Below are positions 55,787-64,000 of a stretch of 64,000 nucleotides of DNA, one piece after another. A program made the translations under genes and the position numbers. The stretch is taken from positions 1-64,000 of the forward strand of contig JBBEWH010000025.1 in the NCBI GenBank assembly GCA_037414955.1. Reading direction: 5' to 3'. The DNA is from Phytohabitans sp037414955. Lineage in GTDB: Bacteria > Actinomycetota > Actinomycetes > Mycobacteriales > Micromonosporaceae. The stretch's first letter is position 1; each line of letters begins with the position of its first letter. A model generated the notes under the pieces. That model was not told where the DNA came from and did not search any database. It saw nothing but the letters and a program-made list of their open reading frames with translations.

Positions 55787-57505
55787 GTGCGGCCGGCGTT
55801 GGAGCAGTTCCCGGCACTGCGGTCCTGGCAGCGGCGGGCCATGGTGGAGTACCTGCGTCGGCGGTCCGACGACTTCCTCGCCGTCGCGACGCCCGGGGCC
55901 GGCAAGACCACGTTCGCGCTGCGTATCGCGGCCGAGCTGCTGGCCGACGGCACCATCGAGGCGGTCACCGTGGTGGCGCCCACCGAGCACCTGAAGACCC
56001 AGTGGGCCGGGGCGGCCGGGCGGGTGGGCATCCAGCTCGACGCCGCGTTCCGTAACGCCGACATCCACTCGTCGGCCGACTTCCACGGCGCGGTCGTCAC
56101 GTACGCCCAGGTGGGCATGGCGCCGCAGGTGCACCGGCGGCGCACCATGACCCGGCGCACGCTGGTGATCCTCGACGAGATCCACCACGCCGGCGACTCG
56201 CGGTCGTGGGGAGATGGCGTCAAGGCCGCCTTCGAGCCCGCCGTGCGGCGGCTCATGCTCACCGGCACGCCGTTCCGGTCCGACGACAACCCGATCCCGT
56301 TCGTGACGTACGAGCGTGGGGATGACGGGCTCCAGCGGTCCCGCTCCGACTCGGTGTACGGGTACTCCGACGCGCTCCGGGACGGCGTGGTGCGGCCGGT
56401 GATCTTCCTCGCGTATTCGGGGGAGACCCGGTGGCGCACCAGCGCCGGTGACGAGCTGGCCGCCCGGCTGGGTGAGCCGATGACCCAGGATCTGGTGGCG
56501 CAGGCGTGGCGCACCGCCCTCGACCCGACCGGCGAGTGGATGCCGCAGGTGCTGCGGGCCGCTGACGCCCGGTTGCAGGTGCTGCGGGCCGGCGGCATGT
56601 CCGACGCGGGCGGCCTGGTGATCGCGAGCGACCAGCAGGCCGCACGGGCGTACGCCCGGCTCATCGAGCGGGTCACCGGCGAGAAGGCGGTCGTGGTGCT
56701 CTCCGACGACGACGGCGCGTCGGCCCGCATCGCGGCGTTCGCCGGGTCGGAGCAGCGCTGGATGGTCGCGGTGCGGATGGTGTCCGAGGGCGTCGACATC
56801 CCGCGGCTGGCCGTCGGGGTGTACGCGACGAGCGCGTCCACGCCGCTGTTCTTCGCGCAGGCCATCGGGCGGTTCGTGCGGGCCCGCAAACAGGGGGAGA
56901 CCGCGACGGTGTTCCTGCCGAGCGTGCCGCACCTGCTCGGGCTGGCCAGCGAGATGGAGGCCGAGCGCGACCACGTGCTCGGCAAGAAGAACGAGGACGA
57001 CGGTCTCGACGATGCCCTGCTGGAGCGGGCGCAGCGGGCCGAGAAGGCCAGCGACGGGCTGGAGAAGCGGTTCGAGGCGCTGTCCGCGACCGCGGAGCTC
57101 GACCAGGTGATCTTCGACGGCGCGTCGTTCGGCACCGGTGCGCAGGCCGGCACGCCGGAAGAGGAGGAGTACCTGGGGCTGCCCGGGCTACTCACCGCCG
57201 ACCAGGTGTCGCTGCTGCTCAACAAGCGGCAGGCCGAGCAGTTGGCCGCCCAGCGGCGGGCCCGGGCCACCGCGCCCGCCCAGCCACACGTGCCGACTCA
57301 GCCGGCCGGGCCGTGGACGGCGGCCGAACGGCGGATCGCGCTACGCCGTCAGCTCAACGCGCTGGTCAACGCCCATCACCACCGCACCGGGCTGCCGCAC
57401 GGCAAGATCCACGCCGAGCTGCGGCGGCTGTGCGGCGGCCCGCCGAGCGCCCAGGCGACCATCGAGCAACTCGAAGAGCGCATAGCGACCGTCCAGACCC
57501 TCTAA
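55787..57505 (+). CDS. DEAD/DEAH superfamily 2 helicase
   Basis: A 572-residue helicase. Walker A is ATPGAGKTT (about residue 34), Walker B/DEAH-like ILDEIHHA, motif III LMLTGTPFR, and motif VI QAIGRFVRARK. A C-terminal extension of about 150 residues is helical (LLTADQVSLLLNKRQAEQLA). The substrate (DNA or RNA) is unclear. GTG start has a GGGGG site. Confidence 0.92.
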   Translation: MRPALEQFPALRSWQRRAMVEYLRRRSDDFLAVATPGAGKTTFALRIAAELLADGTIEAVTVVAPTEHLKTQWAGAAGRVGIQLDAAFRNADIHSSADFHGAVVTYAQVGMAPQVHRRRTMTRRTLVILDEIHHAGDSRSWGDGVKAAFEPAVRRLMLTGTPFRSDDNPIPFVTYERGDDGLQRSRSDSVYGYSDALRDGVVRPVIFLAYSGETRWRTSAGDELAARLGEPMTQDLVAQAWRTALDPTGEWMPQVLRAADARLQVLRAGGMSDAGGLVIASDQQAARAYARLIERVTGEKAVVVLSDDDGASARIAAFAGSEQRWMVAVRMVSEGVDIPRLAVGVYATSASTPLFFAQAIGRFVRARKQGETATVFLPSVPHLLGLASEMEAERDHVLGKKNEDDGLDDALLERAQRAEKASDGLEKRFEALSATAELDQVIFDGASFGTGAQAGTPEEEEYLGLPGLLTADQVSLLLNKRQAEQLAAQRRARATAPAQPHVPTQPAGPWTAAERRIALRRQLNALVNAHHHRTGLPHGKIHAELRRLCGGPPSAQATIEQLEERIATVQTL

Positions 57506-57511
57506 CCCTTT

Positions 57512-57567
57512 CATGATCAAGGCGTCCCTCAAGTCGTTAGAACTACTTGAGGGACGCCTTGATCATG
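57512..57567. repeat. Family A palindrome, copy A12 (56 bp)
   Basis: Perfect arms CATGATCAAGGCGTCCCTCA and complement; loop GTCGTTAGAACTAC. It lies between convergent helicase and DUF7455 genes, next to another hairpin. Confidence 0.95.
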
Positions 57568-57585
57568 GGGGTGGACACGCAGACG

Positions 57586-57619
57586 CGCGCAGCCGCGGAC
57601 GGGGGTCCGCGGCTGCGCG
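57586..57619 (-). terminator. Terminator-like hairpin of DUF7455 gene
   Basis: A perfect 15-bp stem (CGCGCAGCCGCGGAC) with a GGGG loop, 16 bp from the DUF7455 stop. No long T run. It lies 18 bp from A12. Confidence 0.75.
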
Positions 57620-57635
57620 TATGTCGGACTGGGTG

Positions 57636-57875
57636 TTAGTTCGGACTGGACATCAGATCGGCGCCCCGCCAGCTGAACTCCGGGTCGGCCGCGAAATGTA
57701 CCGTGATCTTGACGAGATCTTCCGCGTACTTGTTCGCATGGTGTCCACAGAACACCAACTCACTACCACCCGAGAGGGCGATGCGGAGCTTGCCTGCGGC
57801 GTTGCAGCGGTCGCACCGTTCATCGGCGGCTGGGGGCACCACCGTCTCGGGCGGCGGCGTGAGAGTCGGGGTCAT
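57636..57875 (-). CDS. DUF7455 small protein
   Basis: A 79-residue protein with a CDRC motif, then LVFCGHHANKYAEDL; Cys/His pairs suggest a bound zinc. AGGAGG precedes the ATG. Usually found next to sigA in actinobacteria. Function unknown. Confidence 0.85.
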   Translation of the reverse strand: MTPTLTPPPETVVPPAADERCDRCNAAGKLRIALSGGSELVFCGHHANKYAEDLVKITVHFAADPEFSWRGADLMSSPN

Positions 57876-58120
57876 CGCCTTCCTCCTCTGGTCGTCACCG
57901 ATGAACAAGTTCCTCGGTCGTTGCTCACCTATCGTGCAACACCCATGCGGGGTGTGGCCTTCCCAGTGTGCCCCTGAGGGACCAGGGTCACACGTGGGTA
58001 CCGACAGTGTGCCGTGCCACAAGGGTGCCACGTCAACGATCAAAGTGGGCATCGAGAAGATGACCACATCCGTATATACGACTGGTGACCAAAGCGACAC
58101 GCTAAGTTGACGAAACGCCC

Positions 58121-59791
<1,671 letters not shown>

Positions 59792-60051
59792 GAATGACCT
59801 TCCGGAGGCGATGGAGCGAGCGCGGCCGTACCGGTCAGCACAGCACGAAGCGATGTCTGACCGATGGGTTGGGGGCCCTCGCGTCGCGGGCCGGCCGGCG
59901 GTGGGCGGTCCGTGTCACGTGGGCAGGCGTGAATTGTAACGCCGTCAGCGGCAATCATCTCGCCGCGCACGCCGACAGAGCGGCCAGAAGGGCCATCGGC
60001 ACGGCTAACGGAGGCCTTTGACAGGATGATACGGGTTCTGAGGGGGTACGG

Positions 60052-60876
60052 ATGCACGACGCGGCGCCGAAGCCGGAAGAGTTGTTGACCATCGCGGTGA
60101 AGGTCGCACGGGAGGCCGCGGACACCGCGCACCGCATGCGCGCCGAGGGCGTCACCGGCGTGATGACCAAGAGCACCGACACCGACGTGGTCACCGCCGC
60201 CGACCGCGCGGTGGAGCGCCAGGTCGTGGCCGCGCTGGCGGAGCTGCGGCCCGGCGACGCGGTACTGGGGGAGGAGTACGGCACGACGGCGGCCTCCGCG
60301 CGGGTCGCCCGGACCACCGTGCGGTGGATCGTGGACCCCATCGACGGCACGGTGAACTACCTGTACGGGTTGCCCCAGTACGCGGTCTCGCTGGCGGCCG
60401 AGGTCGACGGCGAGGTCGTCGCCGGCGTGGTGCGCAACGCGGCCACCGGTGCGGAGTGGACGGCGACGCTGGGCGGCGGTGCCTACCGCGACGGCCACCG
60501 GCTGCGCGGCTCCACCGAGACCGACCTGGGCCAGGCGCTGGTCGGCACCGGCTTCGGGTACGACGCGGCGCGGCGGGCCCATCAGGCCACGGTGCTCGCC
60601 GGGCTGCTGCCGGTGGTGCGCGACATCCGGCGGTACGGTTCGGCCGCGCTCGACCTGTGCGCGGTGGCGGAGGGCCGCTACGACGCGTACTACGAGAAGG
60701 GCCTGAACCTCTGGGACCTCGCCGCGGGCGGCCTCATCGCCACCGAGGCGGGTCTGGTGGTCGGTGGCCTGTCCGGAGCACCAGCCGGCCTCGACATGGT
60801 GCTGGCGGCCCCGCCAGCCCTGTTCAAGGCCCTGCACGACCGCCTGGTCGAGCTGGACGCCTCCGGCGGCCCGTGA
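60052..60876 (+). CDS. Inositol-1-monophosphatase family enzyme
   Basis: A 274-residue Mg-dependent phosphatase. Metal-site motifs are VLGEEYG (about residue 73), WIVDPIDGTVNY (residues 92-103) and WDLAAGGLIATEAG (about 221). It could act on inositol phosphate for inositol lipids or on similar phosphates such as histidinol phosphate. GAGGGGGTACGG precedes the ATG. The matching M. tuberculosis locus carries suhB next to sigA. Confidence 0.93.
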   Translation: MHDAAPKPEELLTIAVKVAREAADTAHRMRAEGVTGVMTKSTDTDVVTAADRAVERQVVAALAELRPGDAVLGEEYGTTAASARVARTTVRWIVDPIDGTVNYLYGLPQYAVSLAAEVDGEVVAGVVRNAATGAEWTATLGGGAYRDGHRLRGSTETDLGQALVGTGFGYDAARRAHQATVLAGLLPVVRDIRRYGSAALDLCAVAEGRYDAYYEKGLNLWDLAAGGLIATEAGLVVGGLSGAPAGLDMVLAAPPALFKALHDRLVELDASGGP

Positions 60877-60879
60877 CCT

Positions 60880-60890
60880 CATGATCAGGG
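60880..60890. repeat. Family A relic, copy A13
   Basis: Only the left end CATGATCAGGG is left, 4 bp after the phosphatase stop and between convergent genes. No right arm is seen. Confidence 0.5.
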
Positions 60891-60973
60891 CACCGCCCTC
60901 CGGGCGCCGGTCAAGCGCCGTCGGGCTCGTTGTGCCCCTCTCCAGGCCGTGTTCCCGGATGCCAGTGCGAATC

Positions 60974-61711
60974 TCAAGCTGGTGGGAGTTGGCGGGGCTG
61001 TTTGCGGAGGTCCTCGCGGATTCGCTCGCCGAGGCTGTGGGTGGCGCGCCGGTTGAGGTAGCTGGCGACGGCCGCGCCGGTCAGCAGCGGGCCGAGCGTG
61101 CTGAGGTTGCGCCCGAACCGGCGCAGCAGCCGCTCCCGCAGCTCCTTGCGGGCCGCCGTGCCGAGCACGGCCGCCACGCCGACGCCGGGCACCATGGGAT
61201 TCACCCCGCGCTGGCTCGCCCACGCCTGCAGCAGGGCCACGGCGCGCGGCATCGTGCCGGTGGGCACCGGCAGGCCGTACACCTCGTGCAGTTCGCCGAT
61301 CAGTTTGACCTCGATCGCGACCACCGCGACCGTCTCCGCGGCGAGCAGCACGGGTGCCGTCAGCAGTGCCGGCGGAGCGGCCCACTCGACGGCGGCGATG
61401 CCGCCGCCCGCCGCGCCCACCCCGGCCGTGGCCCGGGCCGCGTTGCGGACCAGCCGCTCGGCGAGCACCTCGCTGTCGAGGCCCGGGTAGTGGCGGCGCA
61501 GCGTGGCCGCGTCGCGGATCGGGATGTGCGGGGCGATCTCGCTCACCGTGTCGGTCATCCAGCGGACCGCCGCCTTCGGCCGGAACATCCGGCCGGCGCC
61601 GCGCCCGCCGAACCGCCCGGCGAGCCGGCGCAGCAGCTGTCTGCGGTCGCCCTTGGACGCCTGCTCGTCCGCGAGCGCGGCCACGGTGGTACTCAGCTCA
61701 GGGTCGCTCAT
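60974..61711 (-). CDS. EcsC-like hypothetical protein
   Basis: A 245-residue protein with a hydrophobic middle (ALLTAPVLLAAETVAVVAIE, VKLIGELHEVYGLPVP) and basic C-terminus. The VKLIxELHEVYGLP segment recalls EcsC-type proteins. Probably membrane-associated; function unknown. ATG at 61711 has GAGGGACGG upstream. Confidence 0.72.
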   Translation of the reverse strand: MSDPELSTTVAALADEQASKGDRRQLLRRLAGRFGGRGAGRMFRPKAAVRWMTDTVSEIAPHIPIRDAATLRRHYPGLDSEVLAERLVRNAARATAGVGAAGGGIAAVEWAAPPALLTAPVLLAAETVAVVAIEVKLIGELHEVYGLPVPTGTMPRAVALLQAWASQRGVNPMVPGVGVAAVLGTAARKELRERLLRRFGRNLSTLGPLLTGAAVASYLNRRATHSLGERIREDLRKQPRQLPPA

Positions 61712-61731
61712 CCGTCCCTCCTCGCTCGGCC

Positions 61732-61759
61732 CGGGCGACCTCGCCACTGAGGTCGCCCG
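61732..61759 (-). terminator. Terminator hairpin of DUF4193 gene
   Basis: Perfect 11-bp stem CGGGCGACCTC with a 6-base loop, about 28 bp after the DUF4193 stop. Confidence 0.7.
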
Positions 61760-61786
61760 TGGACGGTCAGCCCGGGTACGCGGGCG

Positions 61787-62083
61787 TCAGGCGCACTCGC
61801 GGCAGATCAGATCGCCGTTCCGTTCGAAGGCGAGCTGACTGCGGTGATGCACGAGGAAGCAGCGGGAACAACGGAACTCGTCCGCCTGCATCGGCAGCAC
61901 CTTGACGGTGAGCTCTTCGTCGGCGAGGTCGGCGCCGGGCAGCTCGAAGCTCTCGGCTACTTCCGCCTCGTCGACGTCCACTGCGCCCGACTGTGAGTCG
62001 ACGCGCCGTGCCTTGAGCTCCTCCAGGCTGTCCTCGCCGAGGTCGACCTCGTCGCGACGCGGGGCGTCGTAGTCGGTGGCCAT
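61787..62083 (-). CDS. DUF4193 protein
   Basis: A 98-residue acidic protein (MATDYDAPRRDEVDLGEDSL) with a C-terminal zinc ribbon (FRCSRCFLVHHRSQLA ... CRECA). Conserved across actinobacteria near dut (Rv2699c in M. tuberculosis). Function unknown. A long upstream gap separates it from the LytR_C gene. Confidence 0.92.
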   Translation of the reverse strand: MATDYDAPRRDEVDLGEDSLEELKARRVDSQSGAVDVDEAEVAESFELPGADLADEELTVKVLPMQADEFRCSRCFLVHHRSQLAFERNGDLICRECA

Positions 62084-62477
62084 CGGTTTTCACTCTCCTG
62101 TTTCGATGTGTCGCCTTCGGTTGTAACGCCGGACGACAGTGTTTCGGTTCCCGGCTGGCCGCCGGGTAACCCGCCCCGTCCGATCTGGCACGTCGCCCTC
62201 CCTGCCTTGGGCGGCGCCTGCCGAGAGAAACTCCCCCGTCGGGCGCGGTACCTTACCGCCCCCGGCGAGAGGCATGTATACCGCCCCTGTGGGATGCATG
62301 TACGCCCGCGCGCACGAAGTTGTTCCCAATGTGACTCAGGCGACACGAAGATAGGGGTAGAGGTACCCGGATCAGCGTCAACGCGCCGGTAGTCGACAGT
62401 CGTTTCCACACGACGTGCCGCCAGACGTTAACCTCATCGCGACACCACTGCCATCTGGGACGGGGAGCGGGTAGCCA
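62084..62477. other. 394-bp divergent gap
   Basis: It carries the promoters for DUF4193 and LytR_C. A small inverted repeat GCGGTA-CCT-TACCGC lies at 62245-62259. Two similar words GCATGTATACCGCC and GCATGTACGCCC follow near 62272-62303. No gene is supported. Confidence 0.5.
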
Positions 62478-63011
62478 ATGACCTTTGCACGAGTGCGGGC
62501 GCTCGTCGTCGTCGGCGCCCTGGTGACGTTCGCGCTGGTCTTCGTCGTGGTCGCGCTGGTGCGCGACAGCCAGTCGGGCGAGGCGCCGGTGGCCCAGTGC
62601 CCCGAGGGCTGGGCCCGGGTCGACCTGGCGTTGCGCACGGAGCAGGACATCGCGGTCAACGTCTACAACGGCACCGACACGGCGGCCCTGGCCAACGAGG
62701 TCGCCGCCGACTTCACCAACCGCAAGTTCACGGTGAAGAAGAAGGGCAACGACCCGAAGAAGAAGAGCGTGAAGGGCGTGGCCGTGCTGCGGTACGGGCC
62801 GAAGGCGGTGGGCTCGGCGCAGGTGCTCCGGGCGTACTTCCTGGACGAGGCCGCGCCGGAATACGACCCGACGCGCGAGGACGCTCTCGTCGACGTGGTG
62901 ATCGGCGAGGAGTTCAAGCAGCTCGCCACGCCGACCGAGAAGAACCAGGCGCTGGCCGCGCTGGGTGAGCCGCAGCTGCCGCCGCAGTCCTGCGCCGCCG
63001 AGGCCGCTTAG
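62478..63011 (+). CDS. LytR C-terminal domain membrane protein
   Basis: A 177-residue protein with one N-terminal helix (residues 8-28, ALVVVGALVTFALVFVVVAL) and an external LytR_C domain (IAVNVYNGTDTAALANEVAA, VAVLRYGPKAVGSAQVLRAY). The M. tuberculosis counterpart is Rv2700 (Cei), needed for cell-envelope integrity; a similar role is inferred. The TAG stop is the first copy of a 15-bp tandem duplication. Confidence 0.88.
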   Translation: MTFARVRALVVVGALVTFALVFVVVALVRDSQSGEAPVAQCPEGWARVDLALRTEQDIAVNVYNGTDTAALANEVAADFTNRKFTVKKKGNDPKKKSVKGVAVLRYGPKAVGSAQVLRAYFLDEAAPEYDPTREDALVDVVIGEEFKQLATPTEKNQALAALGEPQLPPQSCAAEAA

Positions 63012-63037
63012 CCCAATTTCATTTAGCCCAATTTCAT
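63008..63037. repeat. 15-bp tandem duplication at gene end
   Basis: TTAGCCCAATTTCAT occurs twice in a row; the first copy carries the LytR_C stop codon and the second abuts A14. Confidence 0.85.
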
Positions 63038-63079
63038 GATCAAGGGGTCCCGCACACCGCGCGGGACCCCTTGATCATG
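63035..63079. repeat. Family A palindrome, short variant A14 (45 bp)
   Basis: Perfect 19-bp arms starting CATGATCAAGGGGTCCCGC and a 7-base loop. The stem differs from the consensus (GGGGTCCC for GGCGTCC) on both sides together. It supplies the TGA stop of the DUF3093 gene. Confidence 0.92.
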
Positions 63080-63563
63080 ACGGGGACGGGGCGGCGTGGG
63101 CGTCGCGGGCGGCCAGGAGGGTCGCCGCCAGCTGGTCGGGGCGCCGGGAGCTGACCACCCAGTACGGCGTGGGGTCGGCCGGGTCGTCGAGCACGACCTG
63201 CACCGCGCCGCCGATCCACGGGCGCTGCACGACGAAGGCCAGCGGGTCGGCGCCCACCCCGAGCACCTCCCGGCGGCCGGCCGCGTCGAGCGGGATCGCG
63301 TCCGCCACGAACCGCACCGGCAGCCGGGCGTCGTCGACCCGCAGCTCGCCGCCGACCACCTGGACCCGGATCCGGCCCAGCCACCACAGGCCGGCCGCGG
63401 CGAGCGGCAGCAGCACGACGAACGGCAGCCAGGCCCGGACGCCGTCGGAGCCCATCCAGATCTCGGCGGCGAGCAGGGCGGCGACGCCGAGGCCGGGCAG
63501 CCACAGCCACCAGGGCACGGTGAGGCGTTCGGCGTGCCCCGCGGTGGTTTCGGTGCTCCCCAT
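63075..63563 (-). CDS. DUF3093 membrane protein
   Basis: A 162-residue protein with two N-terminal helices (about residues 17-62, WWLWLPGLGVAALLAAEIWM, WLPFVVLLPLAAAGLWWLG) and a soluble domain (RIRVQVVGGELRVDDARLPV, GAVQVVLDDP). Conserved next to dut in actinobacteria (Rv2698 position). Function unknown. The stop codon comes from repeat A14. Confidence 0.88.
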   Translation of the reverse strand: MGSTETTAGHAERLTVPWWLWLPGLGVAALLAAEIWMGSDGVRAWLPFVVLLPLAAAGLWWLGRIRVQVVGGELRVDDARLPVRFVADAIPLDAAGRREVLGVGADPLAFVVQRPWIGGAVQVVLDDPADPTPYWVVSSRRPDQLAATLLAARDAHAAPSPS

Positions 63564-63642
63564 GGTGTGAGGTTAGCCGGAGAACCGGATACGGCAGGAT
63601 GTAAGGGCACCCCCGTCCGCGTACCCGAAGAGAGTGAGACCG

Positions 63643-64000
63643 TGACCGACGCTGTGTCCGTAGCCGTGCGCCGGCTCGACCCGGATCTGCCGCTGCCCGC
63701 GTACGCCCATCCGGGCGACGCCGGCGCCGACCTCGTGGCGGCCGAAGACGTGGAGCTGGCGCCCGGTGCGCGGGCCCTGGTCCGCACCGGCGTGGCGATC
63801 GCGCTCCCGGAGGGGTACGTGGGGCTGGTGCACCCGCGATCCGGACTCGCCGCGCGGCTCGGCGTGACGGTGCTCAACGCGCCCGGTACGGTCGACGCCG
63901 GCTACCGCGGTGAGATCCTCGTCAACCTGGTGAACCACGACCCGGTCAGCACCGCGAAGATTTCCCGGGGCGACCGCATCGCCCAACTCCTCGTGCAGCG
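63643..64000 (+). CDS. dut: dUTP diphosphatase (partial, runs off the window)
   Basis: The first 119 residues of a trimeric dUTPase, which keeps uracil out of DNA and makes dUMP. Motif I is PGDAGADL, motif III region is HPRSGLAARLGVTVLNAPGT, DAGYRGEI follows, and RGDRIAQLLVQ is close to the cut. Starts at GTG 63643 with GAGAGTGAGA upstream. The C-terminal arm motif lies beyond position 64000. Confidence 0.95.

Overview
The window is high-GC actinobacterial chromosome. Wall-to-wall genes with frequent GTG/TTG starts, 4-bp stop/start overlaps, the gene content and the short intergenic hairpins point to a Micromonosporaceae-type organism (inference; genus not determined). No rRNA, tRNA, CRISPR array, transposase or prophage was recognised. 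The core gene order resembles, with insertions, the Mycobacterium tuberculosis segment Rv2731 to Rv2697c: DUF349 protein, miaA, dapF, hflX, lexA with a divergent LysM gene, nrdR, ideR/dtxR, sigB, sigA, inositol monophosphatase, DUF4193, LytR_C, DUF3093 and dut.

Layout. 1-3.1 kb: MMPL exporter and divergent TetR regulator. 3.1-13 kb: DUF349 protein, a coupled row (extradiol-like protein, miaA, dapF, glycerophosphodiesterase), lipoprotein, malic enzyme, hflX, a secreted membrane-anchored protein. 13-18 kb: SOS hub (lexA and LysM gene sharing one SOS box) and the B12-dependent ribonucleotide reductase operon nrdR-nrdJ. 18-26.5 kb: an FHA membrane protein paired with a small protein that shares its motif, EamA exporter, L-2-hydroxyglutarate oxidase, lipoprotein, DtxR/IdeR, rhodanese, P450, histone-deacetylase-like hydrolase. 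26.6-32 kb: accessory stretch with small unknown genes, phosphatase, a frameshifted DUF222-HNH gene, LysR regulator and two small enzymes. 32-40 kb: amino-sugar cluster (kinase, murQ, GH89 alpha-N-acetylglucosaminidase, ROK regulator, sugar ABC importer without its ATPase). 40-50.7 kb: GNAT/acyl-CoA synthetase, methyltransferases, sigB, dtd, cupin, sugar dehydrogenase, HTH protein, secreted hydrolase. 50.8-55.4 kb: DNA-repair-like HhH protein, a DUF559-type gene flanked by inverted palindromes, a BrnT/RHH-like toxin-antitoxin pair, psuK-psuG. 55.4-64 kb: DUF3039 gene, helicase, sigA, inositol monophosphatase, small conserved genes, and the 5' part of dut cut by the window end.

The most unusual content is non-coding. 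At least three families of palindromic elements sit at gene 3' ends. Family A (14 copies, mostly exactly 56 bp, termini CATGATCA...TGATCATG) is by far the most frequent and supplies the stop codon of seven genes. Family B (50-51 bp, three copies) includes one copy lying in frame inside the GH89 gene. Family C is an inverted pair around one gene. The family A stems keep pairing while their sequence varies, which suggests a selected hairpin, probably a bidirectional terminator-like element. The candidate undescribed protein system is the FHA/small-protein pair sharing an FxGGQxAGxIxNVGRD motif.
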